Of a stretch of 64,000 nt of DNA, positions 43,665 through 51,467 are shown one piece after another. The stretch is from JAFGXT01 sp963677165. GTDB lineage: Bacteria > Verrucomicrobiota > Lentisphaeria > Victivallales > SZUA-371. The DNA lies in NCBI GenBank assembly GCA_963677165.2, contig CAXXSX010000002.1, positions 4,898,001-4,962,000 on the forward strand, in the 5' to 3' direction. Positions within the stretch are counted from its first letter, which is position 1. Each line of letters starts with the position of its first letter. Under the pieces are notes generated by a model. It was not told where the DNA came from. It saw nothing but the letters and a program-made list of their open reading frames with translations, and ran no database searches. A program made the translations under genes and the position numbers.

Positions 43665-46469
43665 ATGATGTGTAATACCTTTAGATTTAGAATACTATCT
43701 GTTGTGAGCGGACTTATTATTCTTACAACGTTAACAATGTGGTACCTGGTCCGGTGGCAATCAATCAGGACAATTGAAAATCTTCAAGGGGAACAAGCGG
43801 AAAATTTACTTAGCGCAGTAACGTCAAATGTTGAAAATCAATATAAAAGCATCCTTTTCTTTAAACAGAAGAAGCTTGAAGAACGGAAAGAGGAGCTTGC
43901 TGATATCGTAAACATTGCAATTGGCTGCCTGAAGGAAATGCACAGCAAAACACTTACTGGAGAAATGACCCCAAAACAAGCAAGAAAGCTGAGTTTAGAT
44001 ATCATCAAAATGATGCGCTATGACAACGGAGTCGGCTACTTCTGGATCAATGACACCAGTAAGCCTTTCCCCAAAATGATTATGCATACGACCGTCCCGG
44101 AACTAAACGGCAAGTTTCTGGATAACCCCAAATACAACTGCGCACAGGGAAAGCGCAAAAATTTATTTAGAGCTTTCGTAGATGTATGCGAACAAACTGG
44201 CAGCGGTTATGTGGATTATCTATGGCCCAAGCCCTCTCCTAACGGATTATTGTCTGAACAACCTAAATTATCTTATGTAAGACTCTTCAAACCATGGGGC
44301 TGGATTATTGGAACAGGAATCTATATAGATGACATCGAAACAGCTGTCAAATCCAGAGTCAATGCGGTAATTAAGGAACTAAAAGAAACTGCCACAAAAT
44401 TAAAAATTAATAACGATGGCTATATGGCACTCTTCGACGGCAAAAAAAACATGCTGGTTCATCCTCTACTCTGCGGCTGTGACGCTGCGAGACTAAAAAA
44501 CCCGGACACAGGTCGCTTCCTTCTAGATGAAATAAAACTCAGTGAACAATCAGACGCTCCATATTTCGACTATCTATGGCAAGATCCGAAAGATTCAGAA
44601 AATGTATCCTGGAAACGCGTTTACGTACGTCACTTCAAGCCATTAAACTGGTATATCTGCATCTCGTACTATCTTGACAGTATAAACCAACCGGTTCAAC
44701 AATTAAGTATGCGACTTCTATATATTTCCGTGGTATTTATCATCATTGCCCTGGGCCTTTCTTATATACTATCCAGAAGTCTGGCTGCACCACTGAAAAA
44801 GCTGGCGTCAGCAGCAGAAACCATTGACAACGAAGGACTGGCGGCAACTGAAATACCGATCACAGGCTCAAATGAAACTCGGGAACTCGGGTTGATTCTC
44901 GGCAATGCCCTGGATACAATCAGAAAGAAAGAGAAATCTTTGGTTGAAAGTTCGGAAAAACTTGATATTATTCTGGACTCAATAGGTGATGCCGTGATTG
45001 CCACCGACATTGAAGGACGTATTGTAAAAATAAACCGCAGCGGAGAAAGATTAACCGAATGGACCGACTCGGAAGCGATTGGAAATATATTCACTGACCG
45101 GCTTCAATTGCTTGATCCAGAAACAGAAGAACCGATAGAAAATCCGATTTCTCTGGTTCTTAAAGATGGACAGGCTCATAACATTGAAGGCCAGGCCATT
45201 CTTGTAACATGCACAAAAACTCGACGCCTGGTCGCTGATAGTTGTGCTCCAATTCTGTCGCACGAAGGAAAACTCGCTGGCGCAGTAATGGCACTCCGCG
45301 ATGTAACAGAACGCAGCCGTCTGGAAAACGAACTTCGCCAAGCGCAAAAAATGGATTCTCTAGGACAGCTCGCAGGAGGCGTGGCGCATGACTTCAACAA
45401 CATGCTTGCCGGTATCATGGCATCGGCCGAACTACTAGAACGAAAATTACCGTCAGATACTCCTGCATTACATAAGTTCACCCACTTAATAACAGATACC
45501 TGTGCAAAAGCTGGAGAACTTACGGAGAAACTTCTTGCATTCTCCCGTAAAGGTAAAGTTATGTCAACTCCGGTCGATTTGAAAAAGATCATTGACGATG
45601 CCGTAACCATCCTGAATCACAGTCTTGATAAAAGAATAGACTTGAGAACAAAAATCAACGCAGAAAAAACTACGGTTATCGGCGACCCTACCCAAATACA
45701 GAATATGATCATCAATCTTGGAGTCAATGGTGGACATGCAATGCCGGACGGCGGCATTCTATCTATTTCAGTAAAGAACATCGAACTAAATAAAACCTAC
45801 TGCAGCCAGAGTTTGTTTGACATCTTTCCAGGTAATTATATTGAAATCAGAGTTCAAGACAATGGACAAGGAATTAAACCGGAAAATATCACCAGGATAT
45901 TTGAGCCGTTTTTTACAACCAAGGAGCAAGGCAAAGGTACCGGACTGGGTCTTGCCGCTGTTTATGGCTCAGTAAAAGAACACCATGGAGAAATAACGGT
46001 AAGAAGTGAACTTGGCGAAGGAACAGTTTTCAGAGTACATCTACCTGTCGTCGAAAAATATATTAAAGTCAACTCCAAACCCGATATTGATAAAATCATT
46101 CATGGCAGCGGATGTATTCTGGTTGTAGATGATGAACCTATTATCCGCACGGTTCTTGAAAAATCCCTGAAAGACCTGGGCTATGATGTTATTCTGGCAT
46201 CCAATGGAGCAGAAGGTCTTTCTTGTTACATCGAAAACAAGAAAAATATCAGCTTGGTAATTCTGGATATGGTCATGCCGATCATGAATGGAAGTGAATG
46301 TTTTGAAAAGTTAAAACAAATCAATCCGGATGTAAAAGTTATTATCGCATCGGGATTTACTAATGACGCGTCATTTGCGACCCTGAAAGAACACGGAGCA
46401 TGTGGTTTTATTCGCAAACCATTCAGACACGCCGACCTCAGCCGTATCATATCCGAAACGTTAAATTAG
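43665..46469 (+). CDS. Cache-domain hybrid sensor histidine kinase
   Basis: A 934-residue membrane kinase. TM1 (about 9-29) is followed by an extracytoplasmic double Cache-like sensor: two related segments, GVGYFWINDTSKPFP with PWGWIIGTGIYIDD, and DGYMALFDGKKN with PLNWYICISYYLD. TM2 is at about 348-366, then HAMP, then PAS (440-555). HisKA has His575 (GGVAHDFNNMLAGIM), HATPase has DNGQGI and GTGLGLAAVYG, and a C-terminal receiver has Asp868 (VILDMVMPIMNG). Cache sensors commonly bind small carboxylates or amino acids. GGTGGGG precedes the start. It is monocistronic; its output regulator is not adjacent. Confidence 0.92.
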   Translation: MMCNTFRFRILSVVSGLIILTTLTMWYLVRWQSIRTIENLQGEQAENLLSAVTSNVENQYKSILFFKQKKLEERKEELADIVNIAIGCLKEMHSKTLTGEMTPKQARKLSLDIIKMMRYDNGVGYFWINDTSKPFPKMIMHTTVPELNGKFLDNPKYNCAQGKRKNLFRAFVDVCEQTGSGYVDYLWPKPSPNGLLSEQPKLSYVRLFKPWGWIIGTGIYIDDIETAVKSRVNAVIKELKETATKLKINNDGYMALFDGKKNMLVHPLLCGCDAARLKNPDTGRFLLDEIKLSEQSDAPYFDYLWQDPKDSENVSWKRVYVRHFKPLNWYICISYYLDSINQPVQQLSMRLLYISVVFIIIALGLSYILSRSLAAPLKKLASAAETIDNEGLAATEIPITGSNETRELGLILGNALDTIRKKEKSLVESSEKLDIILDSIGDAVIATDIEGRIVKINRSGERLTEWTDSEAIGNIFTDRLQLLDPETEEPIENPISLVLKDGQAHNIEGQAILVTCTKTRRLVADSCAPILSHEGKLAGAVMALRDVTERSRLENELRQAQKMDSLGQLAGGVAHDFNNMLAGIMASAELLERKLPSDTPALHKFTHLITDTCAKAGELTEKLLAFSRKGKVMSTPVDLKKIIDDAVTILNHSLDKRIDLRTKINAEKTTVIGDPTQIQNMIINLGVNGGHAMPDGGILSISVKNIELNKTYCSQSLFDIFPGNYIEIRVQDNGQGIKPENITRIFEPFFTTKEQGKGTGLGLAAVYGSVKEHHGEITVRSELGEGTVFRVHLPVVEKYIKVNSKPDIDKIIHGSGCILVVDDEPIIRTVLEKSLKDLGYDVILASNGAEGLSCYIENKKNISLVILDMVMPIMNGSECFEKLKQINPDVKVIIASGFTNDASFATLKEHGACGFIRKPFRHADLSRIISETLN

Positions 46470-46490
46470 GCGGAAAGCCTCCGCCTTGAA
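46468..46490 (+). terminator. Possible terminator of the Cache kinase gene
   Basis: AGGCGGA and TCCGCCT form a 7-bp GC-rich stem with a 5-nt loop right at the stop codon. Only TT follows, so termination efficiency is uncertain. Confidence 0.45.
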
Positions 46491-46719
46491 AATGCGTCAC
46501 TTTGATTTTTATCGCGGCTTGCTTTGGAAAGCGGCAGTTCGAGTTTCGCCGAACCCGATCTCGCCGCACCAGCGGCATAATATCACTTAGATATTCGACA
46601 ATTCATTAACGGTACCGGCATCCGAGTACGGGCTTGGCTGTCTCATACTACTATCTCACAAAACGAAATGACCGATTGCCTAATTTAGCATTTTATTTGA
46701 ATTTTATCAACCATAAACA
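46491..46719. other. Non-coding gap before cassette 2
   Basis: About 230 bases, more GC-rich in the first half than other gaps here, with a short GTTCG/CGAAC inverted repeat. I see no gene; it could be a degenerate remnant, but nothing identifiable remains. Confidence 0.35.
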
Positions 46720-46778
46720 TTGACTTTATGGAACGTTCCATATATACTAAAAACAGACAATTATGGAACGTTCCATAA
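46720..46778 (+). promoter_or_regulatory. Promoter with two palindromic LacI-type operators
   Basis: TTGACT (46720-46725), a 17-base spacer and TATACT (46743-46748) form a promoter. The 16-bp palindrome TATGGAACGTTCCATA (46727-46742) fills the spacer. A second, 18-bp perfect palindrome TTATGGAACGTTCCATAA lies at 46761-46778, its centre 35 bases from the first. The downstream gene is a LacI-family regulator, so autorepression is expected. Confidence 0.8.
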
Positions 46779-46795
46779 AAAATAATAGGATTACC

Positions 46796-47797
46796 ATGGC
46801 AAACGAAACATCAAATCCGACAATTCTGGATATCGCAAAACACTGCGGACTATCAAAAAGTACCGTAGGATATATTGTCAGCGGCTCAAACAAATACAAA
46901 CCTTCCGAGCGTAGCAAAAAACTCGTAATGAAAGCCATGAAAGAGCTGAAGTATCGCCCGAATATCTCGGCACGAAATCTAAGGACTGCCAAAAGTAATA
47001 CAATAGGGATATTGATTTATACTCTAGCTGACCGCTTCTATGCCGATATGGTAGAGCATTTGCAAATAGCCCTGTCTGAACGGGGCTATACCGCCATGTT
47101 TTCATTTCCATCATCTCCTAAGCAAATGGAAAAATCCCTGAAGCATTTATGGTCTCAGGGCGTTGACGGAATCATTAATTTCATGGTAAGGTACCGGGAT
47201 AAATTCGAGGACTATAACTGGCCATTAGTTAATTACGGTGCAGAAAGCCCCGAAGAATCGACCCATGTATTAACCGATGTAGGCGAGTGTGTTTTCAAAG
47301 CGACAAAACACCTCTATGAGCTCGGACACAAAAAGATTGCGTTTCTTGGTTATATTCATCCCCATAGCCATCGATATATTGCATATAAAAAGGCACTGGA
47401 ACATTTCGGCCTGCAATTCAGAAAAAGTGATGTGAGCTGGAATGGTTACCTTTATCAAGGCGGACTGGAAGGGATAAAGAGTGTAATGCACCAGCCTGAT
47501 CCACCTACCGCCGTCATATGTCATAATGACCCGGTTGCGATAGGAGCCCTGTCCGGGGCTCACAAGATGGGCATCAAAGTGCCTGATGACTTATCAATTA
47601 TTGGTGGAAACAACATTCTGGAATCAGAATATGTAGTCCCTGGTCTGACTACATTTGATTTTCCAATAAAAGATATCGCCAATACACTGTGTGAACTGGC
47701 TATCAAAAAAATCGAATCTACCTCGTACACCAATGAAGAAGTCAAATATACGCCCGAAATTGTTATGAGAAATTCAACAGCAAAACCTAAAGTATAA
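46796..47797 (+). CDS. LacI-family transcriptional regulator (cassette 2)
   Basis: A 333-residue regulator. The helix-turn-helix is ILDIAKHCGLSKSTVGYIV, the hinge region YRPNISARNLRTAKSNTIG, and the ligand domain carries TAVICHNDPVAIGALSGAHKMGIKVPDDLSIIGGNN. The frame is open from 46763, but that ATG lies inside the second operator palindrome; the ATG at 46796, with AGGA six bases before it, is the likely start. It leads the genes for a pseudopilin and a GH10 xylanase with gaps of 17 and 46 bases, so xylo-oligosaccharides are plausible effectors (inference). Confidence 0.92.
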   Translation: MANETSNPTILDIAKHCGLSKSTVGYIVSGSNKYKPSERSKKLVMKAMKELKYRPNISARNLRTAKSNTIGILIYTLADRFYADMVEHLQIALSERGYTAMFSFPSSPKQMEKSLKHLWSQGVDGIINFMVRYRDKFEDYNWPLVNYGAESPEESTHVLTDVGECVFKATKHLYELGHKKIAFLGYIHPHSHRYIAYKKALEHFGLQFRKSDVSWNGYLYQGGLEGIKSVMHQPDPPTAVICHNDPVAIGALSGAHKMGIKVPDDLSIIGGNNILESEYVVPGLTTFDFPIKDIANTLCELAIKKIESTSYTNEEVKYTPEIVMRNSTAKPKV

Positions 47798-47814
47798 TTC
47801 GGAGATAGAAAAAA

Positions 47815-48585
47815 ATGAAGAAAAAAAAGAATTTCACACTCATCGAACTCCTGGTAGTGATAGCTATCATTGCAATCCTGGCGGGACTATTGCTCCCTTC
47901 CCTCACTCTCGCAAGGAATAAGGCGAAGGAAACAAGCTGTGTTGCCAATATCAAACAAATCGGTATAGCAACTAAAATGTATATTGACGACAATGACAGT
48001 TATTATATGGTTAACTATAAAGATTCGTCCGGAAACCGAATTTCTTTTGATGACCTGCTGGGCTGTGGTTACGATGGCCGCAACATGAATCAGACCGGTT
48101 TAAATGATGACTATATTGATTCCAATGATCAAGGCAAGACATATCTCTATACCTGCCCCTGCGATGTAATGATCCGCACTTACAATCCGGGAATAAAACG
48201 CAGTTACACGCTGAACTATCGCGGCAAGGATGGCTCCTACTATAAAGGAGTTTCCGGAAACATTGATTGGAACAACACGAAGCCCCTGTCTCTCAAAGCG
48301 GTAAAGTTAAAATATTCCCCGTCAATGACAATCACAATGTATGAGTTCCAGGAAGCGGGGAATTCTTTGGGAAACTGCAATAAAGGGGCTGAACCGCCTA
48401 AAAACTTGTATACGAATGGCAGACTTCCTCATGCAACAAGAAGTCAGGATACTATGAACGTTTTATATGCTGATGGACATGCCGGACGCACCAGCTATCA
48501 GGAAACGCTGAAAAGCCTCACCAGCGGTTCATATCGTGATCCCAATACATCGGACTTCCGATACACTGCATGGCATTGTTATTAA
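47815..48585 (+). CDS. Pseudopilin-like protein (cassette 2)
   Basis: A 256-residue protein starting MKKKKNFTLIELLVVIAIIAILAGLLLPSL, a pilin-type signal with Asn, not Gly, before the cleavage Phe and with Glu at +5. The C-terminal region has a His followed 13 residues later by the Asp-Gly of YADGHAG, a variant of the H-X9-DG motif. Four cysteines in the middle (SCVANI, CPCDV region) may form disulfides. GGAG precedes the ATG at about 9 bases. It sits between its LacI regulator and the xylanase, the same place as in the other cassettes. Confidence 0.85.
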   Translation: MKKKKNFTLIELLVVIAIIAILAGLLLPSLTLARNKAKETSCVANIKQIGIATKMYIDDNDSYYMVNYKDSSGNRISFDDLLGCGYDGRNMNQTGLNDDYIDSNDQGKTYLYTCPCDVMIRTYNPGIKRSYTLNYRGKDGSYYKGVSGNIDWNNTKPLSLKAVKLKYSPSMTITMYEFQEAGNSLGNCNKGAEPPKNLYTNGRLPHATRSQDTMNVLYADGHAGRTSYQETLKSLTSGSYRDPNTSDFRYTAWHCY

Positions 48586-48631
48586 TCGAATATCATTCAT
48601 TTTTTAATCATATTTATACAAAGGCGATACG

Positions 48632-50419
48632 TTGAAAACCATCAATACAATTTCATTACTGTTTGCATCATTGTTTGCTTTAATATTATCTGCCGCGGAA
48701 AATCTTCCGCCGGTTCCCAATATACTAAATCCGGCTATGAAAAGCTATACATTCCGATCCGGCAATGCGGCTGCCGCTAAAATCGTTCCTGTTAAAGGAA
48801 TGCCGTTCGCGGAAGCTTGGAAGATCATCATCACAAAACAAACAAATGAAGTTTATGATATCCAACTCAACTCACCCAGTAAGTTTCCACTGAAAATCGG
48901 CGATAAAGGAGTTATCAGTTTTTATGCAAGATGCCTTGATGCAGAAAACGGTGAAATTGACGTCATTTTTGAAAGTGGTCCCCCAAAGTGGTCGAAATTC
49001 CTGAACCAGAGAATTCTGATTACCAATCAGTGGAAAGAGTATAAATTACTTTTCGATGCCAAAGCCAAGTATACGCTCAGGGGCATTGAATCGTACCCGG
49101 CAGGAGATACTCATGTCGGTTTCAATTTCGGATTAGGGCCCCAAACAATAGAAATTGCAGAAGTAAAAGGATACAATTACGGGAAAGACCTCTCACTATC
49201 AGATGTAAATTTCTATCATCCTGTTTACGAGGGAATGGAGACCGATGCAAAGTGGCGGACAGCCGCAAAAAAACGCATTGAGAAAATTCGCAAGGGTAAT
49301 TTCCTGTTCAAAGTTGTAAACGCCCGGGGGAATCCGGTATCCGGGGCAGAAATCAGCATAAAGATGCTCCGCCATAAATTTCCATTCGGCTGCTGCCTGA
49401 ATCGCTGGCGATTCAAAGATAAACCAGCGGTCTCACAACCTTATCGCAATGAGTTCAAAAAGCTCTTTAATATGGCGGTATTTGAAACCGGCATGAAATG
49501 GGGGAAAGGCTGGTCAATGAACAAGGATATCCAAAAGATAACAGCCTGGCTGAAACAGAATGACATTGACCTGCGCGGTCATACACTAATCTGGCCGTCC
49601 TGGAAATATCTTCCACCTTATCTGAAAAAACTTTCCAACAATAAGGCCGGGCTCCGTGAAACCGTACGTGATCATATCTATTATACTGCTGGAATGACCA
49701 AAGGCGACACTGTTGAATGGGATGTAATGAATGAACCTTATAAAAACCATGATCTAATGGATATTCTGGGAGAAAAAGTAATGGTCGAATGGTACAAAAC
49801 AGCCAAACAGGCCTCTCCTGATAATAAAATGATGATCAATGACTACGGTATATTAACCCAGGGAAATAATCTCAATCATCCTCATATTATCCATTATGAA
49901 AAAACCATTGATTTTCTCATAAAGAATGGTGCTCCGCTGGAAGGAATTGGTATGCAGTCACATTTTGAGGGAAATGTAACCTCTCCGAAGAATGTATTAA
50001 AACTCCTGGACCGTTTTTCAAAATTTAATATTCCCATTAAAATAACCGAATACGACCTGATTTCTAATGATGAAAATTTTGAAGCATGTTACCTGCGGGA
50101 CTTCATGACTGCGGCTTTCTCTCATCCATCCGTAAACGGTTTTCTAATCTGGGGGTTCTGGGATGGTTGCCACTGGAAGAAAGATGCCGCGATATTTCGC
50201 AAAGACTGGAGTTTAAAACCATCAGGAAAGATATATAAAGAGTTAGTATTTAAACACTGGTGGACAAATCTTACAGGAAATACTGATTTAAAAGGAAATT
50301 ATTCAGACCGGGGATTTTTCGGCAAGTATACTGTTACAGTCAAGTATAACAATAAATCTTTTTCAAAGAATATTGAATTTACAAGGTCGGGCCAGAATTT
50401 TCTGATATCAATCAAATAA
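48632..50419 (+). CDS. Secreted GH10 endo-1,4-beta-xylanase
   Basis: Hydrolyses beta-1,4-xylan. The protein starts at a TTG with AAAGGCG upstream and a signal peptide ending near LILSAAE. Residues about 30-180 form a CBM-like beta domain, and 235-555 form the GH10 barrel with GHTLIWPSW, acid/base Glu368 in WDVMNEP, QSHFEG and nucleophile Glu473 in KITEYD. The WGFWDG segment near the end of the barrel is also GH10-like. A small Ig-like C-terminal piece follows. It is the enzyme of cassette 2, probably co-transcribed with the pseudopilin and LacI genes upstream. Confidence 0.93.
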   Translation: MKTINTISLLFASLFALILSAAENLPPVPNILNPAMKSYTFRSGNAAAAKIVPVKGMPFAEAWKIIITKQTNEVYDIQLNSPSKFPLKIGDKGVISFYARCLDAENGEIDVIFESGPPKWSKFLNQRILITNQWKEYKLLFDAKAKYTLRGIESYPAGDTHVGFNFGLGPQTIEIAEVKGYNYGKDLSLSDVNFYHPVYEGMETDAKWRTAAKKRIEKIRKGNFLFKVVNARGNPVSGAEISIKMLRHKFPFGCCLNRWRFKDKPAVSQPYRNEFKKLFNMAVFETGMKWGKGWSMNKDIQKITAWLKQNDIDLRGHTLIWPSWKYLPPYLKKLSNNKAGLRETVRDHIYYTAGMTKGDTVEWDVMNEPYKNHDLMDILGEKVMVEWYKTAKQASPDNKMMINDYGILTQGNNLNHPHIIHYEKTIDFLIKNGAPLEGIGMQSHFEGNVTSPKNVLKLLDRFSKFNIPIKITEYDLISNDENFEACYLRDFMTAAFSHPSVNGFLIWGFWDGCHWKKDAAIFRKDWSLKPSGKIYKELVFKHWWTNLTGNTDLKGNYSDRGFFGKYTVTVKYNNKSFSKNIEFTRSGQNFLISIK

Positions 50420-50549
50420 CTCTTTTCCTGATTTGTATTCAAAAAAAACAATATTTATGACTGTTATTGATACACCATAATCGGCCCGAAGCGATTCTCT
50501 GCTTTTCTCTCGAAAAACAACAAAACACCAGTTATTTTCAAAAGTTTAG

Positions 50550-50608
50550 TTGAAAAAGAGTTAACAGCCGGTATCTTTTTTACGTCAAACGTAAATTTGT
50601 TCACAAAT
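50550..50608 (+). promoter_or_regulatory. Promoter and operators of the CBM9-lipoprotein/symporter unit
   Basis: TTGAAA (50550-50555), a 16-base spacer and TATCTT (50572-50577) resemble a promoter. Directly after the -10 box lies the inverted repeat TTTACGTCAAACGTAAA (50579-50595; 7-bp arms, 3-base centre), then ATTTGT-TC-ACAAAT (50595-50608). The first resembles TTTACGTAAA at the cassette 1 LacI promoter, in the same position relative to the -10 box. Confidence 0.55.
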
Positions 50609-50628
50609 GGTAATAATCAAGGAATGTT

Positions 50629-51450
50629 ATGAGATTACAGTTCAAGACCAGTAACAGTCTGAAGTTGTTAAATGCGATGCTATTACTCGCTGGAATGATA
50701 TCAATCACCGGCTGTAAAAGCTGGCAGAAAGATTCCGATCCTAAACCGACAACCTATCAATGTGAAAAAGCCGGAAAAATTATAATTGACGGCAAACTGA
50801 ATGAAGCATCCTGGAACAAAGCAGTTCCTGTTGAACAATGTTATGAAATCAACAATCCGCCCAAGGGCCCTCAGCTACTCCCTCCCGGAACAATCTCAAC
50901 CAAGTTTCTCCACGATGACAAATATCTGTATGTCGGCGCCGTTATCAGGGACCAGGACATTGTAGCCAACCCCAAATCAGTCAAACGAGAAGATCCCTCG
51001 GCTCTGATTCTTGATGGCGATGTATATGAACTATTCCTTCAGCCGGATGCCAAAGACCCGGTTTATTACGAATATCACGTAAACCCGTTAAATGCCGGTT
51101 GGAGCGCCCGCTACGAAGAAAGAGCCGGATACAAAGTCTGGGAATCTCACAAATGGCAGAAAGCATTTAAACATGCCGCAAAGGTTATCGGAACAGTCAA
51201 TAAAATCGACAACGACACTTACTGGACCGTTGAAGCGGCAATCCCTCTGAAAGACATTACCTTACTTGACGGGAAACAGGCCCAAACTACTTCCGGCACA
51301 AAGTGGCGTTTCTCGGTATGTACATATGACTACCAGTTCTATTTCGGAGATCGCGATAATGCGTCAACTCTGAAATACAAATCTTCATCGCCATATCAGC
51401 GCATCAGTTTTCATGATAAGAAGTTTTTCAATTATATAATATTTAAGTAA
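50629..51450 (+). CDS. CBM9-like carbohydrate-binding lipoprotein
   Basis: A 273-residue lipoprotein (signal ending in the lipobox ITGC near residue 28). The mature protein is one CBM9-like domain: KIIIDGKLNEASWNKA, TKFLHDDKYLYVGAVIRDQDI, LDGDVYELFLQPD, YYEYHVNPLNAGW and AIPLKDI. Such domains bind sugars on the cell surface or in the periplasm; in PVC and Bacteroidota bacteria stand-alone forms lie in polysaccharide loci. AAGGAATGTT precedes the ATG. It is followed 17 bases later by the symporter gene, so binding and uptake are probably linked. Confidence 0.85.
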   Translation: MRLQFKTSNSLKLLNAMLLLAGMISITGCKSWQKDSDPKPTTYQCEKAGKIIIDGKLNEASWNKAVPVEQCYEINNPPKGPQLLPPGTISTKFLHDDKYLYVGAVIRDQDIVANPKSVKREDPSALILDGDVYELFLQPDAKDPVYYEYHVNPLNAGWSARYEERAGYKVWESHKWQKAFKHAAKVIGTVNKIDNDTYWTVEAAIPLKDITLLDGKQAQTTSGTKWRFSVCTYDYQFYFGDRDNASTLKYKSSSPYQRISFHDKKFFNYIIFK

Positions 51451-51467
51451 ATGGGGTATGTAATTAA

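Noticed and set aside
46491..46719. Possible degenerate gene or RNA in the gap before cassette 2
   Set aside because: GC-richer than other gaps but no frame, motif or convincing structure could be identified.
46763..46795. Upstream start of the cassette 2 LacI gene
   Set aside because: The ATG lies inside an operator palindrome and lacks a ribosome site; the next in-frame ATG is supported by AGGA.
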